Source: Daejeonella sp. H1SJ63
GTDB lineage: Bacteria; Bacteroidota; Bacteroidia; Sphingobacteriales; Sphingobacteriaceae
Direction of reading: 5' to 3'
Length of the DNA: 64,000 nt
Assembly: GCF_029360775.1 (NCBI RefSeq)
Contig: NZ_JARKMZ010000028.1
Location: forward strand, 620,001 to 684,000
Made by a program: the position numbers and the translations under genes. Below are positions 18,540 to 27,000 of the stretch, one piece after another. The notes below the pieces were generated by a model that did no database searches, was not told the DNA's origin, and worked only from the letters and a program-made list of their open reading frames with translations. The number at the start of each line of letters is the position of its first letter. The first letter of the stretch is position 1.

Positions 18540-19352
18540 TCAGCTTCTGAAGATGATTAAATTAACCTCAGATTCACTTATTTCTTTAATAAGGTAATGG
18601 AATCCACGGTCTTTGAGTTCGTTCAACAGGAAAACAGGTATTCGCTTATGATGTACGTATAAAGCTTTTCCTGCTGGCATTTTGTCCAGGTTTTCAAGTA
18701 TAGCTACCATCGGACCGGGCATTTCCAGATTCCTTACATCAATATGTTCCAGTTTATTCTCATAGCTCTTAAAAATGTTGTCCCAGTTTGCCATCTCTTT
18801 ATTCGAAGTTTCAGGTTTAAATTCAGCAGCTTTTCCCTTGTAAAAATAGGTTTCGATCAGATCAGGGCTGATGTGATCAACATAGGTGTTGAACCCCTGG
18901 TTCTTAAGTAAAGCAATCAGCGGACTGGGTTCAAAAGTATTAATGATCTTTAATACCTGGCCATGCTTCAGTTCTTTAATATGCTGCTGAATAAGTTTCA
19001 ATGGATCATTACCTTCAGCAAGCATAGGGCGAACATCCAGGTTTACGATGTGCGCATTTTCAATGTCTGAAACAAACTGTTTAAGTGACTTGTCATTTAA
19101 TTGAATTTCATCTTCACACTCAGCTAAATCGTCGGCTTCAAAGCCAAGAGGGCTCAGAACATTGAAAAAGTCCTCCGGCTTACATCCTCCAATCTTTGAA
19201 GCCATGGCAATACTTGTTCTACCTGCCATTAGCTTTCTCAGAAAAGGATTACGTAATTTCTTAAAATCAGGGCTTAAATTGATTATTGATTCAAGCGCAT
19301 CCGGATTGTGCTTCAATAAAGCCGCAATTTTAGTTTGTGAATTAATAAGCAT
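18540..19352 (-). CDS. DUF1858 and tandem DUF2249 domain protein
   Basis: This 270-residue soluble protein appears to hold an N-terminal DUF1858-like helical domain (residues 1-80, KIAALLKHNPDALESIINLS) followed by two DUF2249 domains. The first is about 95-180 (IVNLDVRPMLAEGNDPLKLI, then GQVLKIINTFEPSPLIALL). The second is about 195-270 (HIDVRNLEMPGPMVAILENL, then GKALYVHHKRIPVFLLNEL). DUF2249 is a small alpha/beta fold found with RIC proteins and denitrification genes; its function is unknown. It lies 63 nt downstream of the RIC gene and 1 nt upstream of the 12-TM protein. Confidence 0.85.
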   Translation of the reverse strand: MLINSQTKIAALLKHNPDALESIINLSPDFKKLRNPFLRKLMAGRTSIAMASKIGGCKPEDFFNVLSPLGFEADDLAECEDEIQLNDKSLKQFVSDIENAHIVNLDVRPMLAEGNDPLKLIQQHIKELKHGQVLKIINTFEPSPLIALLKNQGFNTYVDHISPDLIETYFYKGKAAEFKPETSNKEMANWDNIFKSYENKLEHIDVRNLEMPGPMVAILENLDKMPAGKALYVHHKRIPVFLLNELKDRGFHYLIKEISESEVNLIIFRS

Positions 19353-19415
19353 GTATTTAAATTTTGATGAAATAGTTTACAATCGAAAGCATAACATTAA
19401 TCTGATTAATTGTTC

Positions 19416-20360
19416 TTAAGCCTTTTCCAGTTCAATTGCTTTTGGAAACAGAATATTATTCTCCAGATGAATGTGCAGGTGTAAATCATCTTCAAACTCC
19501 TGAAGCATTTTGTAGAGCAATTTATAACTTCCGCATGCATCAGCAGGCAGATAATAATTATTGCTTAATTCCCGTATTTTATCAAAAGCTCTTCCAACAA
19601 AGTCGTGCTCGCTTTCGAGGTCTTCAATAAGCTTCTCAAAATCTTTTTCCTGTTTAACTAAAGGCATACTGCTGTTCCGGGCCTCAACAACCTTTTTGAT
19701 ATAGCTGAACAGTACTTTTTCTTCCTGCTCCAGATGCCCGGTTAATTCGCGGCTTATTTCTTTAATCAATTCATCAATCTGATGTAATTCCTGATGTAGA
19801 TTTCCGTGTACCTGAGCAACCTTTGTCCCATAGTTATTTAATTCTGGCAAATACTTTCTTACATAAGCATGATGTGTGTTTATAATATAATCTGCAAGGA
19901 AATCTAAATCCCAGTCTGAATAGGAGAGACCACTTACTTTTTCCTGAGTTTCAACAGATCTGAGTTCTGTCTGTATTTTTGCAGCATCGATATTTTTTTC
20001 ATTGCAAACCTCAGCTAATGTTTTTTTCCCGCCACAGCAGAAATCTATCCCGTATTTTTTGAATACCTCAACCTTGCGTAAATCCCTTACTGCAATTTCA
20101 CCTATTGTTTTCTGTTCATCGCCAACCCGTTTGATGATTTTTATATCCCACCATTCCGGACCTTCTTGCAGGTATTCCCAGGTAAAAATATCTCCTCTTT
20201 CGCCCAATAACTGATAATATACTGGTTTAGGATCATGATCATTATGAATGATCAGGCTTTCGCCTTCGTTTAATTCATCAAACACCCTGAAAATTGTAGG
20301 GTGTTTTAAACGCGGTTCTATTAAAGGAACATTAATGTAATTGCTTTCGATAGTTTCCAT
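19416..20360 (-). CDS. RIC/ScdA-type di-iron Fe-S repair protein with N-terminal DUF2249
   Basis: This 314-residue protein (start ATG 20358-20360; an upstream TTG in frame is less likely) combines three domains. Residues about 10-75 are DUF2249-like (EGESLIIHNDHDPKPVYYQL). About 85-130 is ScdA_N/DUF542 with the YGIDFCCGGKKTLAEVC motif. About 150-310 is a hemerythrin-like helical bundle with di-iron ligands visible in INTHHAYVRKYLP, GHLEQEEKVLF, ESEHDFVGRAF and HIHLENNILFPKA. RIC (YtfE, ScdA) proteins repair iron-sulfur clusters hit by NO or peroxide. It is the first gene of the operon, behind a TATATTTG promoter and a candidate operator. Confidence 0.93.
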   Translation of the reverse strand: METIESNYINVPLIEPRLKHPTIFRVFDELNEGESLIIHNDHDPKPVYYQLLGERGDIFTWEYLQEGPEWWDIKIIKRVGDEQKTIGEIAVRDLRKVEVFKKYGIDFCCGGKKTLAEVCNEKNIDAAKIQTELRSVETQEKVSGLSYSDWDLDFLADYIINTHHAYVRKYLPELNNYGTKVAQVHGNLHQELHQIDELIKEISRELTGHLEQEEKVLFSYIKKVVEARNSSMPLVKQEKDFEKLIEDLESEHDFVGRAFDKIRELSNNYYLPADACGSYKLLYKMLQEFEDDLHLHIHLENNILFPKAIELEKA

Positions 20361-20381
20361 AAATTCTTTTGATTTGACAAA

Positions 20382-20389
20382 CAAATATA
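20382..20389 (-). promoter_or_regulatory. -7 promoter element of the nitrosative-stress operon
   Basis: The minus strand reads TATATTTG, a perfect TAnnTTTG match, 21 nt upstream of the RIC start codon. Transcription would begin near 20378, leaving a leader of about 18 nt. Confidence 0.55.
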
Positions 20390-20397
20390 ATCAATAA

Positions 20398-20413
20398 AAG
20401 TATTTAAGTACTT
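20398..20413. promoter_or_regulatory. Candidate operator for the Rrf2/NsrR-like regulator
   Basis: AAGTATTTAAGTACTT is a 16-bp inverted repeat with one mismatched pair. It lies 8 bp upstream of the -7 element of the RIC operon, covering the spacer and -33 region, where a bound repressor would block RNA polymerase. The AAGTA half-sites separated by an AT-rich centre resemble NsrR-type operators in general form only. The assignment is inference from position and symmetry. Confidence 0.45.
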
Positions 20414-20480
20414 CTATGCTTGTAAAATTACAATTCTGTGTTAATCATGAGAATATGCAGGATAAATCGTTAAAATGTCG

Positions 20481-20488
20481 TATTATTG
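20481..20488 (+). promoter_or_regulatory. Possible -7 element for the thrS operon
   Basis: TATTATTG differs from TAnnTTTG at one base. If used, transcription would begin near 20492, just upstream of the first leader hairpin (20502-20520). No convincing -33 TTG is seen. Confidence 0.35.
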
Positions 20489-20501
20489 CACCTGAATAGA
20501 A

Positions 20502-20520
20502 GATCACTTTGTAGGTGATC
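20502..20520 (+). promoter_or_regulatory. tRNA-Thr anticodon-arm mimic 1 in the thrS leader
   Basis: GATCAC (20502-20507) and GTGATC (20515-20520) form a perfect 6-bp stem closing a 7-nt loop TTTGTAG. A 7-nt loop of the form N-U-anticodon-A-N is exactly that of a tRNA anticodon arm, and the triplet in the anticodon position is UGU, which reads the threonine codon ACA. Threonyl-tRNA synthetase could bind it, as it binds the anticodon-like operator of Escherichia coli thrS. The element lies at -59 to -41 relative to the thrS start. Confidence 0.65.
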
Positions 20521-20548
20521 GCTTGAATTTATTTTAAATAACTTATAA

Positions 20549-20565
20549 ATCATTTTGTAGATGAT
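20549..20565 (+). promoter_or_regulatory. tRNA-Thr anticodon-arm mimic 2 overlapping the thrS start codon
   Basis: ATCAT (20549-20553) and ATGAT (20561-20565) pair around the same 7-nt loop TTTGTAG seen in the first hairpin. The thrS ATG (20561-20563) is within the 3' strand of the stem, so stabilising this hairpin would directly hide the start codon. Together with the first hairpin and the 28-nt AT-rich linker it makes a plausible translational autoregulation operator. Confidence 0.65.
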
Positions 20566-22486
20566 CAAGATTACTCTTCCTGATGGAACTGTTCGTGAAT
20601 ATGAACAGGGGATTACAGCCCATCAGATAGCGCTTTCAATTTCAGAAGGCCTGGCACGTAATGTGCTTGCAGCCAGGGTTAACGGAGAGGTATGGGATTC
20701 ATCCCGTCCGATTAATTCTGATTCAAGTGTTACTTTACTGACATGGAATGATCAGGAAGGAAAATCTACTTTCTGGCATTCATCAGCACACCTGATGGCA
20801 GAGGCTCTGGAAGCTCTTTATCCGGGTACAAAATTTGGTATTGGTCCGGCAATTGAGACAGGATTCTATTATGACGTGGATTTTGGTGACCGTGAATTTT
20901 CTTCTGATGACTTTAAGCAGATTGAAGACAAAATTCTGGAACTGGCAAAAACCAGGTCGGAATTTTCCAGAAAAGCAGTTTCAAAAACCGATGCCATTGA
21001 ATATTTTACAGAGAAGGATGATGAATATAAGCTTGATCTGATTAAAGATCTTGCTGATGGTTCAATCACATTCTATACCCAGGGTAATTTCACTGATCTG
21101 TGCCGTGGTCCGCACATCCCTAATACCGGATTCATAAAAGCCGTAAAGCTGATGAATGTTGCCGGAGCTTACTGGAGAGGAGATGAAAACAGGAAACAGC
21201 TGACCCGTATTTATGGCGTTACTTATCCAAAGCAAAGTGAGCTGGCCGATTATCTTCACATGATTGAAGAAGCCAAGAAGCGTGATCACCGCAAGTTGGG
21301 TAAAGAACTCGAATTATTTACTTTCTCTGAGAAGGTTGGAATGGGTTTACCTTTATGGCTGCCTAAAGGTGCGGCTCTCAGAGAAAAACTGGTTAATTTC
21401 CTGCAGCGTGCTCAGGTTAAATCAGGATATGAGCAGGTAATTACTCCGCATATCGGGCATAAAAACCTGTATATCACTTCCGGACATTACGAAAAATATG
21501 GTGCTGATTCATTTCAGCCTATAAAAACACCTCAGGAAGGAGAGGAGTTCTTCTTAAAACCAATGAACTGCCCGCACCATTGTGAAATTTACAAAACCAA
21601 ACCACGTTCATATAAAGACCTTCCGGTAAGATATGCAGAATTTGGAACGGTTTACCGCTATGAGCAAAGTGGCGAGCTTCACGGCTTAACCCGTGTTCGT
21701 GGTTTTACTCAGGATGATGCCCATTTATTCTGCCGTCCGGATCAGGTGAAGGAAGAGTTTAAAAAAGTAATTGATCTGGTATTATATGTATTTAAGGCAT
21801 TAGGTTTCAACGATTATACAGCTCAGGTTTCTCTCCGCGATCCGGAGAACAAAGCCAAGTACATCGGCAGCGACGAAAACTGGCAGCTTGCAGAATCAGC
21901 AATTATTGAAGCCGCCGAAGAGAAGGGCTTAATCACTGTAGTTGAACTCGGAGAAGCCGCTTTTTATGGTCCGAAGCTCGATTTCATGGTTAAGGATGCG
22001 CTGGGAAGGAAATGGCAGCTGGGAACTATTCAGGTAGATTATAACCTTCCTGAAAGATTCGAACTCGAATATACCGGCAGCGATAATCAGAAACACCGTC
22101 CGGTAATGATACACCGTGCACCATTTGGATCGCTGGAGCGTTTTGTAGCAGTTTTGATCGAACATTGTGCAGGAGAATTTCCACTTTGGCTAATTCCTGA
22201 ACAGTTTATAGTTTTGCCGATCTCTGAAAAATATGAGGATTATGCAAAAAAAGTTTTAGAATCGCTTAATAATTCCGATATTCGCGGCCTGATAGACTCC
22301 CGTGACGAGAAGATTGGCCGCAAAATACGCGATGCCGAAGTGAAGAAAATACCTTATATGCTCATCATTGGTGAGAAGGAAATGAATGAGGGAATAGTGT
22401 CTGTAAGAAGACACGGACAGGGGGATGTTGGTAGTATGAGTATTGAAGAGTTTAGTAATCAGCTAATTAAAGAAATAACCATTTAA
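20561..22486 (+). CDS. thrS: Threonyl-tRNA synthetase (ThrS)
   Basis: This 641-residue class II synthetase charges tRNA-Thr. The order is the canonical full-length one: TGS domain at 1-60 ([17 protein letters not shown]), editing domain with [14 protein letters not shown] at about 72-85, catalytic core, and C-terminal anticodon-binding domain from about 540. The zinc-binding Cys is C337 in [10 protein letters not shown]. Motif 2 is seen in [21 protein letters not shown]. It heads the thrS-infC-rpmI-rplT operon. The two hairpins before the ATG suggest feedback control by the enzyme itself. Confidence 0.98.
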   Translation: MIKITLPDGTVREYEQGITAHQIALSISEGLARNVLAARVNGEVWDSSRPINSDSSVTLLTWNDQEGKSTFWHSSAHLMAEALEALYPGTKFGIGPAIETGFYYDVDFGDREFSSDDFKQIEDKILELAKTRSEFSRKAVSKTDAIEYFTEKDDEYKLDLIKDLADGSITFYTQGNFTDLCRGPHIPNTGFIKAVKLMNVAGAYWRGDENRKQLTRIYGVTYPKQSELADYLHMIEEAKKRDHRKLGKELELFTFSEKVGMGLPLWLPKGAALREKLVNFLQRAQVKSGYEQVITPHIGHKNLYITSGHYEKYGADSFQPIKTPQEGEEFFLKPMNCPHHCEIYKTKPRSYKDLPVRYAEFGTVYRYEQSGELHGLTRVRGFTQDDAHLFCRPDQVKEEFKKVIDLVLYVFKALGFNDYTAQVSLRDPENKAKYIGSDENWQLAESAIIEAAEEKGLITVVELGEAAFYGPKLDFMVKDALGRKWQLGTIQVDYNLPERFELEYTGSDNQKHRPVMIHRAPFGSLERFVAVLIEHCAGEFPLWLIPEQFIVLPISEKYEDYAKKVLESLNNSDIRGLIDSRDEKIGRKIRDAEVKKIPYMLIIGEKEMNEGIVSVRRHGQGDVGSMSIEEFSNQLIKEITI

Positions 22487-22497
22487 GTAAACATAAT

Positions 22498-23067
22498 TTG
22501 GCATTAGGAAGACCAGGCTTTAACAGAGGACCACGCCCTCCGTTCAAAAAGAAAGAAGCAGAACACAAGATCAATGATTTGATCAGAGCGCCTGAAGTGC
22601 GCTTGACTGGTGATAATGTGGTAACAGGTATTTATCCCTTTAGAGAAGCTTTAGCTTTAGCTGAAGAACAGGGACTTGACCTGGTAGAGATTTCCCCAAA
22701 TGCAGTTCCGCCCGTTTGTAAGATTGTTGACTACAACAAATTTATTTACGAGCAGAAGAAAAAAATGAAGGAAATTAAGTCCAATGCAAAACAAACGGTT
22801 ATCAAAGAGATCCGTTTTGGACCTAATACCAACGATCATGATTTTCAGTTTAAATTGAAACATGCGATCGGGTTCCTTGAAAATGGAGAAAAAGTACGTG
22901 CCTATGTTCATTTCAAAGGCCGTGCAATTGTATACAAAGAGCAGGGTGAGATTCTTTTATTAAAGTTTGCTCAGGCTCTGGAAGATGTGGGTAAAGTTGA
23001 ACAGCTTCCAAAACTTGAAGGGAAACGGATGTTTTTAACTGTTGCTCCTAAAGCAGGTAAAAAATAA
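22498..23067 (+). CDS. infC: Translation initiation factor IF-3 (InfC), non-ATG start
   Basis: This 189-residue factor binds the 30S subunit and checks start codon-anticodon pairing. The N-domain has [18 protein letters not shown] and [22 protein letters not shown]; the C-domain has [20 protein letters not shown]. The only reasonable start is the TTG at 22498, 11 nt after thrS; no in-frame ATG lies between the thrS stop and the conserved region. A rare start codon is the classic means of infC autoregulation (AUU in E. coli), because IF-3 discriminates against non-AUG starts. Confidence 0.96.
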   Translation: MALGRPGFNRGPRPPFKKKEAEHKINDLIRAPEVRLTGDNVVTGIYPFREALALAEEQGLDLVEISPNAVPPVCKIVDYNKFIYEQKKKMKEIKSNAKQTVIKEIRFGPNTNDHDFQFKLKHAIGFLENGEKVRAYVHFKGRAIVYKEQGEILLLKFAQALEDVGKVEQLPKLEGKRMFLTVAPKAGKK

Positions 23068-23098
23068 TTCAGTTTGTCTGTTACGATGTGCCGTCATT

Positions 23099-23146
23099 GA
23101 CAAATCGAATAATAGACAAATAGACAAATCGAATAATTGACAAATA
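23099..23146. repeat. Two 24-bp tandem repeats in the infC-rpmI gap
   Basis: Two adjacent 24-bp units (23099-23122 and 23123-23146), each beginning GACAAATCGAAT and ending GACAAATA, differ at one base. They fill most of the 92-nt gap before rpmI, where other bacteria carry the L20-binding translational operator. Whether they have any regulatory role is unknown. Confidence 0.75.
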
Positions 23147-23159
23147 AATAAATAGAGTT

Positions 23160-23360
23160 ATGCCAAAAATGAAAACGTGTTCCAGTGCTAAAAAGCGCTT
23201 CAAGCTTACTGGAACAGGTAAAATCAACAGAAAAAACGCTTTCAAAAGCCACATCTTAACCAAGATGAGCAACAAACGTAAGCGTGCCCTGGGTCAGACT
23301 AGTTTAGTATCTGACGCAGATTTAGGCAACGTTAAACGTATGCTTTGCATCGGGAAGTAA
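23160..23360 (+). CDS. rpmI: 50S ribosomal protein L35
   Basis: This 66-residue basic protein has the L35 signature [20 protein letters not shown] at its N-terminus and the H[13 protein letters not shown] segment in the middle. It is a structural protein of the large ribosomal subunit. It sits in the standard infC-rpmI-rplT order, 92 nt after infC and 77 nt before rplT. Confidence 0.98.
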   Translation: MPKMKTCSSAKKRFKLTGTGKINRKNAFKSHILTKMSNKRKRALGQTSLVSDADLGNVKRMLCIGK

Positions 23361-23437
23361 TTAACAAATTAATTTAACCAGGTATCAGGTCTTAAAGTTT
23401 CAGATAAGAAACACCGCTTACCAAAAAACAACACAAC

Positions 23438-23782
23438 ATGCCACGTTCGGTTAACGCAGTAGCGTCAAGAAGAAGAAGAAAAAAGGTCTTAGATTTAGCC
23501 AAAGGCTATTGGGGATCGAGAAGCAAGGTTTTTACCGTTGCTAAGAATACAGTCGAAAAAGGTTTGCAATATGCATACCGCGACCGTAAAAATAAGAAAA
23601 GAGAATTCAGAGCTTTATGGATCCAGCGTATTAATGCTGGTGCCCGTCAGCATGGATTATCTTACTCAGCTTTAATGGGTAAATTAACTGCTAAAGGCAA
23701 TCAGTTAAACCGTAAGGTTCTTGCTGATCTTGCAATGAATCACCCTGAAGCATTTAAAGCTGTTGTTGATTCAGTAAAATAG
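23438..23782 (+). CDS. rplT: 50S ribosomal protein L20
   Basis: This 114-residue protein binds 23S rRNA early in large-subunit assembly. Its N-terminus [20 protein letters not shown] and the [20 protein letters not shown] segment are characteristic. In other bacteria L20 represses its own operon by binding the rpmI leader. It is the last gene of the thrS operon and is followed by a strong terminator. Confidence 0.98.
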   Translation: MPRSVNAVASRRRRKKVLDLAKGYWGSRSKVFTVAKNTVEKGLQYAYRDRKNKKREFRALWIQRINAGARQHGLSYSALMGKLTAKGNQLNRKVLADLAMNHPEAFKAVVDSVK

Positions 23783-23804
23783 ATTCACATTAAGTAGTAA
23801 TATG

Positions 23805-23830
23805 AAAAGGGGCAATAGCCCCTTTTTTTT
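23805..23830 (+). terminator. Rho-independent terminator of the thrS-infC-rpmI-rplT operon
   Basis: AAAAGGGGC (23805-23813) and GCCCCTTTT (23818-23826) form a 9-bp stem with a 4-nt loop AATA, running into a T-run that ends at 23830. The remaining 190 nt up to the DUF72 gene hold nothing recognisable. Confidence 0.9.
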
Positions 23831-24019
23831 GTGCCTGACTTTAGATCTCAAAGCGATGAATTTTAATTAGTTCTCGTCTATTTGGATAGATAGATTCGCG
23901 TAAAACAGATTTGCTGAATCCTAAGGGGGACATTTCTTAATGGAGATGCACTGAGCTTTAAGTGAATAAAAATTTGAATAGATTTATTCAAAATCTCATT
24001 ATAATTTAAAATATGTGTT

Positions 24020-24937
24020 ATGGACTTCGGTCGTTTAGCTGCTCATGAATTTCCATCGGTAGATTTTACTTTACCTCCGGATTCAGCTCTGATTACAAAA
24101 GTTTTAAAAGTTGAAGGTAAACCCGCTAAGCCGGATCTGTATGTAGGATGTGCAAAATGGGGCAGAAAGGAGTGGGTTGGGATGATCTATCCTCCTAAAA
24201 CTAAGGAGGCTGACTTTTTAGCGCATTATGTAAAGCATTTCAACAGCATTGAATTGAATGCTCTTTTCTATGGTATGCCTAAAAAGGAACAATTAAATTC
24301 CTGGATGGAAAAGGCGGAAGCGTCGCGTACAGATTTTAAGTTCTTTCCTAAGTTTTCGCAAAGCATAAGTCATATTAAAAGATTGAAAGATGCCGAAGAA
24401 TTAACCTCACAGTATTTGACAGGTATATCAGCATTGGGAAATACCCTCGGTCCGGCATTCCTGCAATTGAGCGATAATTTCGGTCCAAAAAATTTTGATA
24501 TTCTTAAAAACTATCTCGAAGAACTTCCTGCAGATTACGATGTTTTTGTAGAGTTGCGACACAAAGACTGGTTCTCTGATACGAATGCAAGAACTGAGCT
24601 TTTTGATATGATGCATTCATTAAACAAGGGATCGGTCATAACAGATGCAAGCGGTAGAAGAGATTGCGTTCATATGGAACTAAGCACTCCAGATGCATTT
24701 ATACGATTTGTTGGAAATGGTTTACATCCTACAGATTTTAGCCGTATAGATGCCTGGGCTGATCGTTTAGCTGATTGGAAAAATCAGGGCCTAAATAAGA
24801 TATATTTCTTTCTTCATCAGCATGATGAAAAAGATACCCCAATACTGGCAGATTATACAATCAAAAAATTCAATGAAACGCTTGGAACCAATCTTCCGGG
24901 TCCGGTCTTTATAAAGCCCGACAAAGGCTTGTTCTAA
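24020..24937 (+). CDS. DUF72 family protein
   Basis: This 305-residue protein belongs to the DUF72 (YecE-like) family, a TIM-barrel fold of unknown function. Family hallmarks are LYVGCAKWGRKEWVGMIYPP, YVKHFNSIELNALFYGMP, FLQLSDNFGPKNF and VFVELRHKDWF. The N-terminal 40 residues before the barrel are longer than in some members. The start is taken at ATG 24020. It stands alone between the rplT terminator and a bidirectional hairpin shared with sucC. Confidence 0.93.
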   Translation: MDFGRLAAHEFPSVDFTLPPDSALITKVLKVEGKPAKPDLYVGCAKWGRKEWVGMIYPPKTKEADFLAHYVKHFNSIELNALFYGMPKKEQLNSWMEKAEASRTDFKFFPKFSQSISHIKRLKDAEELTSQYLTGISALGNTLGPAFLQLSDNFGPKNFDILKNYLEELPADYDVFVELRHKDWFSDTNARTELFDMMHSLNKGSVITDASGRRDCVHMELSTPDAFIRFVGNGLHPTDFSRIDAWADRLADWKNQGLNKIYFFLHQHDEKDTPILADYTIKKFNETLGTNLPGPVFIKPDKGLF

Positions 24938-24940
24938 CAA

Positions 24941-24977
24941 AAAAAACGCCATTGATCTTTGACCAATGACGTTTTTT
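24941..24977. terminator. Bidirectional terminator between the DUF72 gene and sucC
   Basis: AAAAAACG (24941-24948) pairs with CGTTTTTT (24970-24977). One mismatch follows, then the inner stem CATTG/CAATG continues. It carries T-runs on both strands and lies between two convergent genes. Confidence 0.8.
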
Positions 24978-24996
24978 ATCTCTTATTCTGAATTTC

Positions 24997-26193
24997 TTAG
25001 TTCTCTTCAAGAACTTTAGTAACCAGTGAAGCTGCTTCTTTAAGCAGGATTGCTGAGTAAACCTTTAATCCTGATTCATCGATCAGTTTCTTGGCTTCAA
25101 TGGCATTTGTGCCCTGTAAACGTACAATGATAGGCACCGGAATGTTTCCGATCTCTTTATATGCATCAATAACACCCTGAGCAACACGGTCGCAACGAAC
25201 AATACCACCAAAGATATTGATCAGAATTGCTTTTACATTAGGATCAGAAAGGATGATGTTGAAACCTGCTTTTACAGTTTCTGCATTAGCTGTTCCACCC
25301 ACATCAAGGAAGTTTGCCGGCTCGCCGCCTGCAAGTTTGATGATATCCATTGTAGCCATAGCCAGTCCCGCACCATTAACCATACAACCAACGTTTCCGT
25401 CGAGTTTTACATAGTTCAGGTTCGACTTGCTTGCTTCAACCTCTGTTGGATCTTCTTCAGTGATATCACGCATCGCAGCATAATCAGGATGACGGAATAA
25501 ACCATTATCATCCAGATTAACTTTTGCGTCAACTGCAAGGATCTTGTTATCTGAAGTTTTTAATACCGGGTTAATCTCAAACATGGAAGAATCTGTACCT
25601 TCATATGCTTTGTACAGGGCTGCAATGAATTTGGTCATATCTTTGAAAGCTTCACCGCTTAATCCCAGATTAAATGCAATCTTTCTGGTTTGGAAGCCCT
25701 GAAGGCCAACTTTTGGATCAATCTCTTCTTTAAAGATCAAATGCGGAGTGTGTTCAGCAACCTCTTCAATATCCATACCTCCTTCTGTAGAATACATGAT
25801 GATGTTACGTCCTTTTGAACGATCGAGAAGAACACTTACATAAAACTCCTTAGTTTCGCTTTCGCCAGGATAGTAAACATCCTGAGCAACAAGAACTTTA
25901 TTTACTTTTTTACCTTCAGGTCCGGTTTGTGGGGTTACCAATTGCATTCCAATGATTTGGCTTGCTCTTTCTTTAACCTCATCCAGATTTTTTGCCAGTT
26001 TTACACCGCCGCCCTTACCGCGTCCGCCTGCATGGATCTGAGCTTTGATAACTACCCAGTCTGAATTGTAATCTGCCTTAAGCTTTTTTGCCGCTTCAAT
26101 TGCCTGCTCAGGAGTGTCGGCTACGATGCCTTCCTGAACTCTTACGCCGAAGCTTTTTAATATTGCTTTTCCCTGATATTCGTGAATGTTCAT
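24997..26193 (-). CDS. sucC: Succinyl-CoA ligase (ADP-forming) beta subunit (SucC)
   Basis: This 398-residue subunit carries the ATP-grasp nucleotide-binding site and forms a complex with SucD to make ATP from succinyl-CoA in the TCA cycle. It begins [17 protein letters not shown] and has [29 protein letters not shown] and [15 protein letters not shown], all diagnostic. Length is about 10 residues above the E. coli protein. No sucD is adjacent, so the two subunits are encoded at separate loci, a common arrangement in Bacteroidetes. Confidence 0.97.
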   Translation of the reverse strand: MNIHEYQGKAILKSFGVRVQEGIVADTPEQAIEAAKKLKADYNSDWVVIKAQIHAGGRGKGGGVKLAKNLDEVKERASQIIGMQLVTPQTGPEGKKVNKVLVAQDVYYPGESETKEFYVSVLLDRSKGRNIIMYSTEGGMDIEEVAEHTPHLIFKEEIDPKVGLQGFQTRKIAFNLGLSGEAFKDMTKFIAALYKAYEGTDSSMFEINPVLKTSDNKILAVDAKVNLDDNGLFRHPDYAAMRDITEEDPTEVEASKSNLNYVKLDGNVGCMVNGAGLAMATMDIIKLAGGEPANFLDVGGTANAETVKAGFNIILSDPNVKAILINIFGGIVRCDRVAQGVIDAYKEIGNIPVPIIVRLQGTNAIEAKKLIDESGLKVYSAILLKEAASLVTKVLEEN

Positions 26194-26342
26194 TTACTTA
26201 TTATTTGTGGTAAAACTACCTTTTTTTTGTAAACCTGAAAAGAGGAAATGTCGTTTTTTTTAAATTAGCACCGATTTTATTTAAGCCCGGCGGTACTATG
26301 CCAAACAATTTGCACTTTTGCATATTCACAATGTCTAAATAA

Positions 26343-26999
26343 ATGCTTCAGGCCAGGGGAATTCAAAAATCATACGGTAATTTACATATACTTAAAGGTG
26401 TTGATCTGGATGTAAGTAAAGGTGAAATCATTACCATTGTAGGTGCATCAGGCGCCGGTAAAAGCACCCTGCTGCATATTATCGGAACACTCGATAGTCC
26501 GGATAGCGGTTCGGTGATCCTGAACAATATTGAAGTAAATAAATTAACATCCAAAAGGTTAAGTGCCTTCAGGAATGAGCATATCGGTTTTATTTTTCAA
26601 TTTCATCATCTGCTGCCTGAGTTTACGGCTCTTGAAAATATTTGTATTCCGGCCTTTATTGCTAAAAAGAGTAAAAAAGAGGCTGAACATAGAGCGTCCG
26701 AATTGCTGGAGCTTTTAGGCTTAACTGAAAGAGCAGGACATAAGCCCGGTGAATTGTCGGGCGGAGAACAGCAAAGGGTAGCTGTTGCAAGGGCTATGGT
26801 CAATAATCCATCAATCATCATGGCAGATGAACCTTCAGGTAATCTTGACTCTGCTAATGCTGAGAGCCTGCATCGCTTGTTTGTAGAACTTCGGGATACG
26901 ATGGATCAAACATTTGTAATCGTAACCCATAATGAAAGTCTGGCAAATATGGCAAACCGAACGGTCTTAATGAAAGACGGACAGATTATAAATTACTAA
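26343..26999 (+). CDS. LolD/MacB-type ABC transporter ATP-binding protein
   Basis: This 218-residue ATPase has Walker [10 protein letters not shown] at about residues 35-43, the ABC signature [14 protein letters not shown] and Walker [13 protein letters not shown]. The sequence fits the LolD/FtsE/MacB subfamily, whose members power extraction of lipoproteins or export of substrates. No permease gene is nearby, so its partner is encoded elsewhere. A four-codon leader ORF (ATG TCT AAA TAA, 26331-26342) directly abuts the start codon and is in frame. The next gene begins 1 nt after the stop. Confidence 0.92.
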   Translation: MLQARGIQKSYGNLHILKGVDLDVSKGEIITIVGASGAGKSTLLHIIGTLDSPDSGSVILNNIEVNKLTSKRLSAFRNEHIGFIFQFHHLLPEFTALENICIPAFIAKKSKKEAEHRASELLELLGLTERAGHKPGELSGGEQQRVAVARAMVNNPSIIMADEPSGNLDSANAESLHRLFVELRDTMDQTFVIVTHNESLANMANRTVLMKDGQIINY

Positions 27000-27000
27000 A

